Source of the DNA: Demequina zhanjiangensis
Lineage (GTDB): Bacteria; Actinomycetota; Actinomycetes; Actinomycetales; Demequinaceae
Direction of reading: 5' to 3'
Length of the DNA: 64,000 nt
Assembly: GCF_030418315.1 (NCBI RefSeq)
Contig: NZ_JAUHPV010000006.1
Coordinates: 62,001-126,000, forward strand
A program made the translations under genes and the position numbers. Below the pieces are notes generated by a model, which saw nothing but the letters and a program-made list of their open reading frames with translations, was not told the origin of the DNA and made no database searches. Below, one piece after another: positions 15,310 to 24,435 of this stretch (its first letter is position 1; each line of letters begins with the position of its first letter).

Positions 15310-16566
15310 TCAGGCGCCGCGCACGGGATCCTGCCGCCACAGAACCGTGCCGGCCTCATCGCGGACAGTGACGCGCGGGGTCTCGGACAGGTCCACCTCG
15401 ACGTCAAGCGAGGCGCTCGCGTCCGCGGCTGTCGCGCGGTACGTGTAGCGGGTGTTCTCGAGCGCGGTCGCCGAGGTGGTGGCGGTGGTGAGCCAGGGGT
15501 GACGGCGGCGCAGGCCGATCAGGTCCTGGTGAGCGCGCAGCACGTCGGCGCTCCACGGCTCCGCCTCCCGAGGGGCGTCCGGCCAGCGGGGCCGAACCGC
15601 GTCGTCCCCGCCGAGCCTGTCCTCCTTGACGCCGGTGAGCCCGACCTCGTCCCCGTAGTAGAGCGACGGGATGCCGCCGACGGTCAGCAGGATCGCCAGC
15701 GCGGTGACGGCCCCGTCCGGGCCCAGCGTGGTGGTGATCCGCGTGACGTCGTGGTTGCCGACGAAGGTCTGCGGGGTGAAGGCCTCGAGGAAGGCGGTGT
15801 GGCGCTGGAGCGTCCAGTCGAGCTCGAACATGTTGCGGTCGTGGAGGCTGGACCAGATCGCCTTCCACAGCTCGTACTGGGTCACCGTGTCGACGGTGGA
15901 GCGCCCGACGAAGTCGGCATAGTCGCCGTGGATCACCTCGCCGAGGAACCAGGCATCGGGGTGCGTGCGCCTGACGGAGGCGAGCGTGCGCTCCCAGAAG
16001 TCGGCGGGGACCGAGTAGGCGGCGTCGAGCCGCCAGCCATCGATGCCGCGGTCCAGCCAGTGGGTCATGACCGACGTCGCCCACTCGGCGGCCTCGTCGG
16101 AGGAGTGGCGCAGGCGCGCGAGCGAATCGTGGCCTTCGAAGACGCGCGGCGCGGGCCCGGCGGGGGAGTCCCAGTCGATGTCGATGAGGGCGGCTGCGTC
16201 GCTGTCGGGGCCGTCGGCGAGCGCGCGCGCCACGGCAGGGTGCGAGGCTGCGACGTGGCTGAAGACGCCGTCGAGCACCACCCGGATCCCGCGCGCGCGG
16301 CACGCGGCCACGAGCTCGTCGAAGTCCTCGTCGTCGCCCAGTCGAGGGTCGATCGTGAAGGGGTCCAGGGTGTCGTAGCCATGCGTCTCCGACTCGAAGA
16401 TCGGACCGAGCAGCAGGCCGTTCGCGCCGAGCTCGAGGGCGTGGTCGAGCTGCGCGGTGAGGTCCCGCAGGCGGTGCGCGGGTGCGCGGTCGTCCTCGCG
16501 GATGGGGGCTCCGCAGAAGCCGAGGGGGTAGACATGCCACCAGATCGAGTGCATGGGCCAGTCCAC
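15310..16566 (-). CDS. GH13 alpha-amylase-family glycoside hydrolase (cyclomaltodextrinase-like)
   Basis: Cytoplasmic (no signal peptide) TIM-barrel enzyme of about 418 aa, expected to act on alpha-glucans or maltooligosaccharides. The four GH13 regions are visible: region I VVLDGVFSHV, region II GWRLDAAY with the nucleophile Asp, region III LGEVIHGDY with the acid Glu, and region IV FVGNHDVTR. The WHVYPLGFCGAP opening resembles small actinobacterial cyclomaltodextrinase-like enzymes. A GTG at 16566 is preferred because AGGAGG ends 5 bases before it; the GTG at 16572 lies inside that ribosome site. It is divergent from a TetR gene with operator-like half-sites between. The exact substrate is unknown. 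Confidence 0.88.
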   Translation of the reverse strand: MDWPMHSIWWHVYPLGFCGAPIREDDRAPAHRLRDLTAQLDHALELGANGLLLGPIFESETHGYDTLDPFTIDPRLGDDEDFDELVAACRARGIRVVLDGVFSHVAASHPAVARALADGPDSDAAALIDIDWDSPAGPAPRVFEGHDSLARLRHSSDEAAEWATSVMTHWLDRGIDGWRLDAAYSVPADFWERTLASVRRTHPDAWFLGEVIHGDYADFVGRSTVDTVTQYELWKAIWSSLHDRNMFELDWTLQRHTAFLEAFTPQTFVGNHDVTRITTTLGPDGAVTALAILLTVGGIPSLYYGDEVGLTGVKEDRLGGDDAVRPRWPDAPREAEPWSADVLRAHQDLIGLRRRHPWLTTATTSATALENTRYTYRATAADASASLDVEVDLSETPRVTVRDEAGTVLWRQDPVRGA

Positions 16567-16590
16567 GGCCACCTCCTAGTGAATAGGGAT

Positions 16591-16621
16591 CAGTAACTGC
16601 TAGTGACTGTAGTTCAGTAAC
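16591..16621. promoter_or_regulatory. TetR-type operator: three alternating half-sites at 12-bp spacing
   Basis: Half-sites CAGTAAC at 16591, GTGACTG (reverse form) at 16603 and CAGTAAC at 16615 alternate in orientation every 12 bp, giving two overlapping palindromes. They cover the gap between the GH13 gene and the TetR gene and abut the TAGGAT -10 of tetR. Confidence 0.6.
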
Positions 16622-16636
16622 GCTAGGATGGGCAAC

Positions 16637-17248
16637 ATGGCACGTAGCGACCGTAGACCTCGCACCCGGCTCGACCCCGACTCGCGCCGCGCCGCGCTCC
16701 TCGACGCCGCGGCTCAGGCCTTCGCCGCCCGCCCCTACGACCAGGTCACCCTCGCCTCCATCGCCCAGGCCGCCGGCGCGTCGACCCCGCTCCTCTACCG
16801 GTACTTCCCGAGCAAGGAGGAGCTCTATGCCGCCGTCGTGCGGCTCGCGCTCGAGGACCTCGCGCAGCGCCAGCGTGCGGCGCTCCAGGCGCTGCCGGAC
16901 GGAGTCCCCGCGCGCGACCGGCTGCGCGCCACCACCCTCGTCTACCTCGACCACATCGCCGACCACCCCGACGCCTGGGCCATGCCCTTGCGCCAGCCGG
17001 GCCTCGAGCCGGCCGCGGCCGTCGCGCTCCGCATCGACGCCCGTACCGCCGACGTCGCCCATCTCTCCGACCTGCTCGCACCCAGCGCGCACGCCCGCCA
17101 CGACTACGCGCTGTGGGGCTACTTCGGATTCCTGGACGCCGCCTGCCTGCGGTGGGTGGAGAAGGGGTACCCCGAGGACGAGCGGTGGTCGCTCCTCGAC
17201 TCCGCGCTCGGCGCGCTCGAGGGCGCCCTGGGGGACTGGGCGGCCTGA
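16637..17248 (+). CDS. TetR/AcrR-family regulator, divergent from GH13 enzyme
   Basis: A 203-aa one-component regulator. The N-terminal helix-turn-helix is RAALLDAAAQAFAARPYDQVTLASIAQAAGASTPLLYRYFPSKEEL (cited as domain; residues about 15-58). The C-terminal ligand domain is not informative. The ATG at 16637 is preferred to 16628 because TAGGAT at 16624-16629 looks like the -10 box, giving a leaderless message. It probably represses itself and the divergent GH13 gene through the half-sites at 16591-16621. Confidence 0.85.
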   Translation: MARSDRRPRTRLDPDSRRAALLDAAAQAFAARPYDQVTLASIAQAAGASTPLLYRYFPSKEELYAAVVRLALEDLAQRQRAALQALPDGVPARDRLRATTLVYLDHIADHPDAWAMPLRQPGLEPAAAVALRIDARTADVAHLSDLLAPSAHARHDYALWGYFGFLDAACLRWVEKGYPEDERWSLLDSALGALEGALGDWAA

Positions 17249-17276
17249 CGGCGTGACGGTCGGGCGGGTGCCCGCG

Positions 17277-19025
17277 TCAGTCGCCGAGCAGCTGACGCTG
17301 GTCGAGCGCGCGCGCCTCGAGGAACTCCGCAAGCGCGTCGGTGTCCGCCTCGGTCCAGCCCTCGGGCTGGGTGATGCCCACCCACGCCCTGAGGTTCTCG
17401 GTATGCGAGTACATGTGGCCGTATCCGTCGGGCACGCTTCCTGAGCCCGGCATGTCCAGCAGCACCTGCCACATCGTGACGAGCGGGAACCAGTCCATGC
17501 GCGGGGACACGTCGGGCGCGCGGGCATCCCCCTCGAGCCAGGCCGGCTGACTCCAGGCGAGCGTCGGCGAGAACATCCCCACCGGGTCCGACCCGTGCTG
17601 GAGGTAGACCACGCGGGTCTCGCCCCACTCGCCCGTCGGCAGGCTCAGCGCGTCGGGCTGGGACATGAAGCGCACGGTCCGCCCATCGCCCACGACGGGC
17701 TGCCAGACCGTCGAACCCTCGTTGCGTGCCGCCACCAGCTCGGAATGCAGCGGGTTGACGAACGTCGGTCCACTCATGAGGGCGCCCGCGACCTCCTCGT
17801 TGAGGATGTCCACGGACCCGAGCACCGCCTCCACGCCGTACGAGCCGAGCGACAGCCCGTAGAGGTAGATGTCCGGCCGGTCGTCCTCCGGCAGGGTCGC
17901 CCAGAAGTCGTAGACGGTCCTGAACACGGTCTGCGACGTATCGCGCGTGATCTCCTGGTCCGCGAGGATCGAGATCCAGCTGGGCAGGTACGAGTACTGG
18001 ACGCCCGCGATCGCGACGTCGCCCTTGAACAGGTAGTCGAGCGTGTCCACCGCGCGCGGGTCCAGGTAGCCGGTGCCCGTGACGGTCCCCAGCACGATCG
18101 CCTTCCTGTCGAATGCGCCGGTGCGGATCAGCTCCTCCAGCAGCAGGTTCGCGCGGTCGTCGAGCGAGTCGGCGGACCTGAGGCCCACGTAGGCGCGGAT
18201 CGGCTCCATGGAGCCCGACCCCCAGTAGTCGTCGAGGTCCGACGCGGTGGGTCCGCTCGAGATGAACGAGCGGCCCTGGCGTCCCAGGTCCTCCCACGCG
18301 ACAGCCGAGCCGGGGCCGCCCGAGCGCAGCTCGGACGTCGTCTGCTCCACGCCCGGCTTGTCCTGGCTGTCCACGAGCGAGAAGCCTGCGTTCGACGCGG
18401 CGAAGAAACCCTGCACGAGCAGGCCCGAGATCGCCAGGTAGAGGACCGTTCCGGTGACCGCGGTGCCGAGCGTGATCGCGAGGCGATGAGGCAACCAGCG
18501 GTCCAGCAGATGGAACGCAGCCCTGAACAGCAGGCGGATCGCCCGGGCGATGATCAGCAGGACCGCCGCGGTCAGCAGCCCGATGCCGACCACGAGGGGC
18601 CAGGCCGTGGGGTTCAGATCCGACATGCCGTACAGGTCGCGGATCTCGTTCTGCCAGCCGACCCACTGCCAGATCGCCAGCCCGGTGAGAACCGCGACCA
18701 CGAGCATGAGGACGCCTCCCACGACCAACGCGGCGCGCCGGCGCAGGTTGGGGATCTCCAGGTAGTTCCAGACCGCATGCGCGGAGGCTCCCAGGGCGTA
18801 GCCGATGAGGAACGAGATCGCGGAGGCGACGCCCTGCACCGCAGGCAGACGCGGCAGGAGGGAGGGCAGGAGCGAGATGCTGATGAAGAAGGCGCCCACC
18901 ACCAGGCCCACGCCGGAGAAGCTCGGCTCGAGAATCCGGGGAGGGCGGGTGCGCAGCACGCGCCGGTGCTGCGGCGCGTCGGTCGCCGCGGGAGGCGGGT
19001 CCACGGTGGTCGTCACGGGTCTCAC
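17277..19025 (-). CDS. Membrane alpha/beta-hydrolase (Abhydrolase_9 family)
   Basis: A 582-aa protein with an N-terminal membrane domain of about five helices (residues 36-235, family Abhydrolase_9_N) and a C-terminal alpha/beta-hydrolase-like domain. The likely nucleophile elbow is LYGLSLGSYGVEA near residue 395 (GxSxG), and a His in DGYGHMYSH near the C-terminus could complete the triad. Family members are widespread in actinobacteria and without a settled substrate. The short 96-bp gap from arcA on the same strand leaves co-transcription possible but unproven. Confidence 0.82.
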   Translation of the reverse strand: MRPVTTTVDPPPAATDAPQHRRVLRTRPPRILEPSFSGVGLVVGAFFISISLLPSLLPRLPAVQGVASAISFLIGYALGASAHAVWNYLEIPNLRRRAALVVGGVLMLVVAVLTGLAIWQWVGWQNEIRDLYGMSDLNPTAWPLVVGIGLLTAAVLLIIARAIRLLFRAAFHLLDRWLPHRLAITLGTAVTGTVLYLAISGLLVQGFFAASNAGFSLVDSQDKPGVEQTTSELRSGGPGSAVAWEDLGRQGRSFISSGPTASDLDDYWGSGSMEPIRAYVGLRSADSLDDRANLLLEELIRTGAFDRKAIVLGTVTGTGYLDPRAVDTLDYLFKGDVAIAGVQYSYLPSWISILADQEITRDTSQTVFRTVYDFWATLPEDDRPDIYLYGLSLGSYGVEAVLGSVDILNEEVAGALMSGPTFVNPLHSELVAARNEGSTVWQPVVGDGRTVRFMSQPDALSLPTGEWGETRVVYLQHGSDPVGMFSPTLAWSQPAWLEGDARAPDVSPRMDWFPLVTMWQVLLDMPGSGSVPDGYGHMYSHTENLRAWVGITQPEGWTEADTDALAEFLEARALDQRQLLGD

Positions 19026-19121
19026 CCCCTTCGGGCTCGACTCTATCCCGGGCGCCTTCGCTTTCGAGACGACCGCGTGGTCGGCCCAGGGTTCAGCCGG
19101 AGCGTGTCAGACGAGGGCGTG

Positions 19122-20393
19122 TCAGAAGGGGAGGGCGTCCCGGCTGAGCGGGCACGTCATGCAGTGGCCGCCGCCACGCCCGCGACCCAGCTCGGCGCCG
19201 ACGATCTCAAGCACCTCGATGCCTGCCGCGCGCAGCAGGTCGTTCGTGTGGGTGTTGCGGTCGTATGCCACCACCACGCCCGGCTCGAGCGCGATGAGGT
19301 TGTTGCCGGAGTCCCACTGCTGACGCTCAGCCGCGTAGCGGTCGCCGCCCGTCTCGATCAGGTTGAGCCCGCCGAGTCCGAGCGCCTGCGCGACCACCTC
19401 CACGAAAGGCTTGTCCTCGCGCACCACGTCGAGCGCCATCGGCGGGTCGGCGGGGTAGAGGGAGAACGTCTCGATGTCGTCCACCACGTCGGGGAAGAGC
19501 GTCGCGACGTCCCGATCGGCGAACGTGAAGATGGTGTCCAGATGCATCGCCGACCTCATACGAGGCATCTTCGCGACGATCACCCGGTCCGCCGCGTCGG
19601 CCGCGAAGAGCTCGTAGGCGACCTGGGTGATCGCCTGACGGCTGGACCGTTCGGACATGCCGACCAGGACGACGCCGTTGCCGATCGGCATCACGTCGCC
19701 GCCTTCGAGCGAGGCGAGGCCGTGGTCGATCTCCGGGTCGCCCCACCACACGTTCACCTGGCCGGCGAAGCGCGGGTGCCGCTCGTACACCGCCTTCATG
19801 ATGAGCGTCTCCGCATGGCGCGCCGGGTAGTAGAGCGGGTTGAGGGTGACGCCCTCATAGATCCAGCTGGTCGTGTCCCGCGTGTAGAGCGTGTTCGGCA
19901 GGGGCGGCACCAGGTAGTCGCGCATGCCCGACTCCTCGCGCACCAGCTGCACGGCCGGGGGAGTGAGGTCGCGCGGCAGGTCAGCGACGGCGAGGCCGCC
20001 GATGAGGTGCTGGGCGAGCGTCAGCGGGTCGAGCTCGTCCAGGAACGCCCGCACATCGGACTCGATGCCGACGCCCAGGTCGTCCCGAGTGAGCTTGCGA
20101 TCCAGGAGCCATGCGCGCGCCGACGGATCGGCCATGGTCTCGCCGAGCAGGGTCACGAGATCGAGCACCTCGATATCCCGCGAGCGCATCAGCTCGACGA
20201 ACTCGGCATGGTCGCGGATCGCGTTGTCCACCCACATCACGTCGTCGAACAGCAGGTCGGCCGAGTTGGTGGGTGTCAGGCGATGGTGGGCGAGACCGGG
20301 CGCGCAGGTCAGCACGCTGTTGAGGATGCCCACCTCGGAGTGCACTCCGAGGGGCGTCACCAGGTCGTTCTGTGTCAAGGCAGTGTCGGACAC
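19122..20393 (-). CDS. arcA: Arginine deiminase
   Basis: Cytoplasmic enzyme converting arginine to citrulline and ammonia, EC 3.5.3.6, 423 aa. Guanidino-group-modifying signature residues are present: the catalytic Cys in [13 protein letters not shown] at the C-terminus, the MHLDTIFTF block with the catalytic His, and SELGILN-like opening [13 protein letters not shown]. The GTG at 20393 has a good GGAGG site and lies downstream of a GCTAGCGT -10-like box; ten further in-frame codons upstream are unlikely to be used. No arcB, arcC or arcD is adjacent, so this is a stand-alone deiminase, divergent from a LacI-type regulator. Confidence 0.95.
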   Translation of the reverse strand: MSDTALTQNDLVTPLGVHSEVGILNSVLTCAPGLAHHRLTPTNSADLLFDDVMWVDNAIRDHAEFVELMRSRDIEVLDLVTLLGETMADPSARAWLLDRKLTRDDLGVGIESDVRAFLDELDPLTLAQHLIGGLAVADLPRDLTPPAVQLVREESGMRDYLVPPLPNTLYTRDTTSWIYEGVTLNPLYYPARHAETLIMKAVYERHPRFAGQVNVWWGDPEIDHGLASLEGGDVMPIGNGVVLVGMSERSSRQAITQVAYELFAADAADRVIVAKMPRMRSAMHLDTIFTFADRDVATLFPDVVDDIETFSLYPADPPMALDVVREDKPFVEVVAQALGLGGLNLIETGGDRYAAERQQWDSGNNLIALEPGVVVAYDRNTHTNDLLRAAGIEVLEIVGAELGRGRGGGHCMTCPLSRDALPF

Positions 20394-20498
20394 GGGGCCT
20401 CCCTCTGAGCCTGACGCTAGCACCGGGGCCTAGGCTGAGGCCTGTCGAGGGAACGCATGGCGCCTTCCCTGGAGCGCAAGGGGGAAGGCGAGGAGGCC

Positions 20499-21584
20499 AT
20501 GGCGGAGAACCGACATGTGACATTGGCGGCGGTGGCGAAGGCGGCCGGCGTCGCCAAGTCGACGGCGTCGCACGTGTTCACTGGTAAGAGGGTGGTCGCG
20601 CCCGAGACCGCGGAGCGGGTGCGGCATGCGGCCGCAGCGATGGGCTACACCGGCCCGTCTCCGCTGGGGCGCGCGCTCGCGTCGGGCCGCACTCACCTGA
20701 TCGCGGTGGTCACGCACGCGCTGCTCGAGGACCCGGACACGGACCCGCTGTCGCTCGCGATCCTGGACGGTCTGCAGCGCGAGTTCGCTGAGGCCGGCTA
20801 CGGCACCGTGCTCATCCCGCCGATCACCGACGAGTCGTCCCGCGTGCTCGCGCACACGGTGCTGTACGACGGCGTGGTCTCGGTGCGGCGCATGGTCGGC
20901 TTCGAGGAGACCGACCCCTACCTCGCGTCGCGCAAGGTTCCGTGGATCGCTCTCGACGGGTACATGAACGAGGAGACCGCCGTCTACATGGACGACGCGA
21001 AGGCGACCGAGGAGCTCGCGCGCCGGGTGATCGCTGCCGGTCATGAGCGGATCGGAATCGCCGCCTACACGTTCGCGGTGGAGGAGCGGCCGGACGGGCT
21101 GACCACCTTCGAGGAGCTGTACGCGAGCGCGCCCAACAATGTGAAGCGGCGCCTTGACGGCTTCGTGAGGGCGGGCGTGGAGCCCGTGGGGGTGTTCCGC
21201 TGCGGTTCGGTGAACCGTGCGAGCGGTGCGGCGGCCGCGGAGGCGCTGCTGGGCCTGGAGGAGCCGCCCACGTGCATCCTCACGGTCGCGGATGTGCATG
21301 CGGCCGGCGTCATCGACCATGCGCGACGGCGCGGCCTGCGTGTGCCGGAGGACCTCTCGGTCACGGGCTTCGACGCGGTCTCGATCGCAGGTCTTGACGG
21401 TGACGAGATCTGCTCGGTCACGCAGGACGGCGTCCAGAAGGGACGGATCGTGGCGCGGCGCCTGCTCGCGATGCTGGCGGCGGAGGCGGTGCGCAGGGAG
21501 GGTGGCACTCCCAGTCCGCTGGGCGAGCCCGAGGAGCTCGAGCTGCCGCTCAGGTGGGGGACCACCGTCGCGACGCGGGAGTAG
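20499..21584 (+). CDS. LacI-family transcriptional regulator
   Basis: A 361-aa repressor with an N-terminal LacI helix-turn-helix and hinge helix (VTLAAVAKAAGVAKSTASHVFTG, residues 7-29) and a periplasmic-binding-protein-like sensor domain. DLSVTGFDAVSIA is the usual late strand motif. The ATG at 20499 has GAGGAGG directly upstream; an ATG at 20457 is an alternative that would add 14 charged residues. It is divergent from arcA, but LacI members usually sense sugars or nucleosides, so control of arcA is only a positional guess. Confidence 0.85.
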   Translation: MAENRHVTLAAVAKAAGVAKSTASHVFTGKRVVAPETAERVRHAAAAMGYTGPSPLGRALASGRTHLIAVVTHALLEDPDTDPLSLAILDGLQREFAEAGYGTVLIPPITDESSRVLAHTVLYDGVVSVRRMVGFEETDPYLASRKVPWIALDGYMNEETAVYMDDAKATEELARRVIAAGHERIGIAAYTFAVEERPDGLTTFEELYASAPNNVKRRLDGFVRAGVEPVGVFRCGSVNRASGAAAAEALLGLEEPPTCILTVADVHAAGVIDHARRRGLRVPEDLSVTGFDAVSIAGLDGDEICSVTQDGVQKGRIVARRLLAMLAAEAVRREGGTPSPLGEPEELELPLRWGTTVATRE

Positions 21585-21648
21585 TCGCGACCCTCGCGGG
21601 CATGTGAGAGGCCTGGTGCGCGTGCGTTTGAAAGGTGAATTGCCGTAC

Positions 21649-21690
21649 ACGCGACGACGGGCCGGCCCCTGTGGAGCCGACCCGTCGCGT
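21649..21690. terminator. Terminator hairpin between convergent genes
   Basis: Inverted repeat with arms ACGCGACGACGGGCCGGC and GAGCCGACCCGTCGCGT (a few mismatches) around a 7-nt loop. It lies between the LacI gene (plus) and the small Cys-rich gene (minus). Confidence 0.65.
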
Positions 21691-21713
21691 GAGTGGTGCT
21701 GAAGTCTGAGGGA

Positions 21714-21890
21714 TCAGCGGCCGAACATGCGGCCGAAGATGCCGTTCGCCGAGGCGCCATTGCCGGCGGCCGCGGAGTCGCACGAGCAACGCTGCGCGGT
21801 GGGGACGCCTGCGAGCGCCTGCTCGATGTGGTTGCCGCAGCCGGTCCAGGTGGTCTTGCCGCAGCGCGGGCAGGTGGCGGGAGAGCACAT
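21714..21890 (-). CDS. 58-aa Cys-rich protein with CPRCGK zinc-ribbon-like motif
   Basis: Small protein starting MCSPATCPRCGKTTWTGCGNH, with seven cysteines in 58 residues: CxxC, then GCG-x-H, then CSC. This arrangement suits zinc, iron or copper binding, or thiol chemistry. The second half is Ala/Gly/Asn-rich and ends IFGRMFGR. I recognise it as a short hypothetical common in actinobacteria, with no established function. GAAAGGA provides the ribosome site. A near-perfect CsoR-type operator lies about 40 bases upstream, implying induction by copper or sulfane sulfur. Confidence 0.8.
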   Translation of the reverse strand: MCSPATCPRCGKTTWTGCGNHIEQALAGVPTAQRCSCDSAAAGNGASANGIFGRMFGR

Positions 21891-21928
21891 GTGTGCGTTC
21901 CTTTCGTCGGTGGTCTTGACGTGTCGAA

Positions 21929-21946
21929 TATACCCTAGGGGGTATA
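21929..21946. promoter_or_regulatory. CsoR/CstR-type operator
   Basis: TATACCCTAGGGGGTATA is a near-perfect palindrome of CsoR-family type, upstream of the Cys-rich gene on the minus strand. It matches the site before the sulfide:quinone oxidoreductase at 16 of 18 positions, so both genes probably answer to one trans-acting CsoR/CstR protein. Confidence 0.65.
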
Positions 21947-22173
21947 CGTTCGCAACTGTGGACAGATTCCTTCCGAGCGTACGTCGCGCCCGTGTGCGCA
22001 TGTGAGCTGTGTGACATGTCCGACGACTGCTCATCTCCCATGACCGGACGAAATCCTCCGAAACCCTGGAATCGCCGCGCCCCACCGGCTAGCCTGCACT
22101 AGGTGCCTCCTGCAGGAGCGCGCCATCCGGGGGGAGGCCGACGGCAGCGTCGGCCCCAGATGAGGGCTGGGGA

Positions 22174-22491
22174 GTGACGGCGATGACGGAGACGCTTGTG
22201 CGCGCACGCGCCGCACGTGCCTTCGCCACCATGCTCGTCACAGGTGCGATCGCGATCGCGCCGGTCGCGGCGCTCGCCCACGAACCCTCCAAGGACGTCG
22301 TCGGTCCCAGCCCCGCCAGCGCCGCGACCCTCGGGGGCGCGGTCGAGGATGAGCGCGACGCCGATACCAGCACCGCGGTCGAGGAGACAGATCCCTTCGC
22401 GGCCGACGGCTACCTCGACGAGCTCCTGATCGGGTCCGCGGCCGCCGTCGCGGTGCTGCTGCTTGGAGCCTTCCTCATGCGGCGGGCCTGA
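22174..22491 (+). CDS. Small secreted, membrane-anchored protein
   Basis: A 105-aa protein with an N-terminal signal peptide (hydrophobic AFATMLVTGAIAIAPVAALA, cleavage likely before HEPSK) and an acidic Ser/Thr/Asp-rich middle. A C-terminal transmembrane helix (residues 84-101) is followed by RRA, so the middle would face outward. There is no LPXTG-like motif. The start is a GTG at 22174 with GGG upstream; an ATG at 22183 is equally possible. No family recognised. Confidence 0.65.
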   Translation: MTAMTETLVRARAARAFATMLVTGAIAIAPVAALAHEPSKDVVGPSPASAATLGGAVEDERDADTSTAVEETDPFAADGYLDELLIGSAAAVAVLLLGAFLMRRA

Positions 22492-22590
22492 GAGGCAGAA
22501 GGTCCACGCCCGGCACTCGGTGGCCGCGAACCATTGCGCATCGGCCCCGCCTCTGCGCACCATGTCCGCATGGCCCCGAATCGTCGACGC

Positions 22591-24327
22591 ATGTCCAGGA
22601 CCCGTCCCGAGGTTGCAGCGCTGCGAGATCGCCCGTCGACCGACGTGCTCGTCATCGGTGGCGGCATCAACGGGACGGCGATCGCGCGCGACCTCGCGCT
22701 GAACGGCGTCGACGTGACGCTCGTGGACCGGGGAGACATCGCGTCGGCCACGTCGGCCGCGAGCTCCCGCATGGTCCACGGCGGGCTGCGGTACCTGGAG
22801 AACGGCGAGTTCCGACTCGTCCGCGAGGGAGTGGAGGAGCGCAACCGCCTGCTCGCGAACGCCCCTCACCATGTGCGGCCGCTTCCCACGACCATCCCGC
22901 TGCGCACGGTCTTCACGGGCATCGCTCAGGCGCCGCTTCGCTTCCTCACCGGCCGGGAGGTGGGGCCGCCCAAGGCGCGCGGGGCACTGCTGGTGAAGGC
23001 GGGTCTGTGGCTCTACGACGCGTACTCGCACGCAGGGCGCGGGGCGGACGGCACGTCGGTGCCCAGGCATCGCTTCGTCGGGCCGCGCCGCACGTTCCAG
23101 GAGCTGCCCGACCTGCATCCTGAGACGATCGCGACCGCCACCTACTTCGACGCGATGGTGTCGCGCCCCGAGCGGTACGCGCTCGAGCTTGCGGACGACG
23201 CTGTCGAGACCGGGCGCGCGAGGGTCGCCACCTACGTCTCAGCGGTCGGTCATGAGGACGGCCAGGTCGTGCTGCGTGACGAGATCTCGGGTGCGGAGCT
23301 CCGCACGGGGGCCAAGGTCGTCGTCAACGCGTGCGGCCCGTGGACCGACCTCGCGAACGGCGTGCTGGGCGGAGAGACCGCGTACATGGGCGGCACCAAG
23401 GGCTCCCACATCGTGGTCGACAGCCCCGACCTCCTGCACGCGTGCCGCGGCAGGGAGATCTTCTTCGAGAACTCCGACGGCCGCATCGTCCTCGTCTACC
23501 CCATGCACGGCAAGGTGATCCTCGGCACCACCGACATCCCCGCCGACCCGCGCGAGCCCGCGCGCTGCACCGAGGAGGAGGTCGACTACTTCCTCGAGCT
23601 CGCCGCGCGCGTCTTCCCCGACGTCCCCGTCACCAAGGACCAGATCGTCTTCCGGTACGCCGGCATCCGGCCCCTTCCCGCGGCCGACGCGACCGAGCCC
23701 GGTCGTATCAGCCGCGACTACCGCCTCGAGGAGCGGGCGCTTCCCGGTGCGGAGGACGTGCCCGTGCTGTCCGTGGTGGGCGGCAAGTGGACCACGCACC
23801 GCGCGCTCGGCGAGCGGGTCGCCGACGACGTGCTCGACAGGCTCGGCATGGAGCGCACCGCCACGACCGTCGACCTCAAGGTGGGCGGCGCTCGCGGGCT
23901 CCCGCAGCTCGACGACCAGGCTGACTGGATCGCCACGTACCTCGCAGGGGTGAGCCCTGGACGAGGTGAGGCGCTGCTTGCGCGCTACGGCACGCGGGCC
24001 GCGGGCACAGTGGTTGCGGAGACGTGCGACATCACGCAGTTCGCCCGTCTGACGACGCTGCCCGACTACTCCATCGGTGAGATCTCATGGCTCGCTACCC
24101 GGGAGCATGTGGTCAGGCTCGAGGACCTGGTGCTGCGGCGCACCACTCTCGCCTTCGAGGGCAGGCTCAGCATCGCCGTCCTGCGCGAGCTCGCCGACGT
24201 GGTCGGGGACGCGCTCGGGTGGAGCGCCAGGCGGCGACGCGAGGAGGTCGACTCGACGGTCGCCCTCATGGCCGACGCGCACGGCGTGGACCTGAGCCGC
24301 AAGGTCGACACCTCCCGGGGGCGGTGA
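22591..24327 (+). CDS. glpD: Aerobic glycerol-3-phosphate dehydrogenase
   Basis: FAD-dependent membrane-associated dehydrogenase oxidising glycerol 3-phosphate to dihydroxyacetone phosphate with electron transfer to quinone, EC 1.1.5.3, about 578 aa. The FAD-binding motif is VLVIGGGINGTAIARDLALNG near the N-terminus, followed by SSRMVHGGLRYLE. Conserved VVNACGPW and the GTTDIP segment are also present, and the C-terminal DAO_C domain covers the last 120 residues. The start is uncertain: ATG at 22591 is chosen since the FAD domain begins 24 residues later, while in-frame starts back to 22534 exist. It is followed 63 to 108 bases later by glpK, forming a glycerol-utilisation pair without glpF. 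Confidence 0.93.
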   Translation: MSRTRPEVAALRDRPSTDVLVIGGGINGTAIARDLALNGVDVTLVDRGDIASATSAASSRMVHGGLRYLENGEFRLVREGVEERNRLLANAPHHVRPLPTTIPLRTVFTGIAQAPLRFLTGREVGPPKARGALLVKAGLWLYDAYSHAGRGADGTSVPRHRFVGPRRTFQELPDLHPETIATATYFDAMVSRPERYALELADDAVETGRARVATYVSAVGHEDGQVVLRDEISGAELRTGAKVVVNACGPWTDLANGVLGGETAYMGGTKGSHIVVDSPDLLHACRGREIFFENSDGRIVLVYPMHGKVILGTTDIPADPREPARCTEEEVDYFLELAARVFPDVPVTKDQIVFRYAGIRPLPAADATEPGRISRDYRLEERALPGAEDVPVLSVVGGKWTTHRALGERVADDVLDRLGMERTATTVDLKVGGARGLPQLDDQADWIATYLAGVSPGRGEALLARYGTRAAGTVVAETCDITQFARLTTLPDYSIGEISWLATREHVVRLEDLVLRRTTLAFEGRLSIAVLRELADVVGDALGWSARRRREEVDSTVALMADAHGVDLSRKVDTSRGR

Positions 24328-24435
24328 GCCGGTGGGCGCGCGCGCATCGTCCCTGGTCGCTAGTCTGAATCCACGGTCGACGGCGGTCGCATGAGCTCGC
24401 CGTCCACGCACGACGACGCGGCAACGGGGGCTCGG

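Noticed and set aside
17595..20408. 937-codon plus-strand open frame opposite the hydrolase and arcA
   Set aside because: Spans two well-supported minus-strand genes and their gap; His/Arg-rich shadow.
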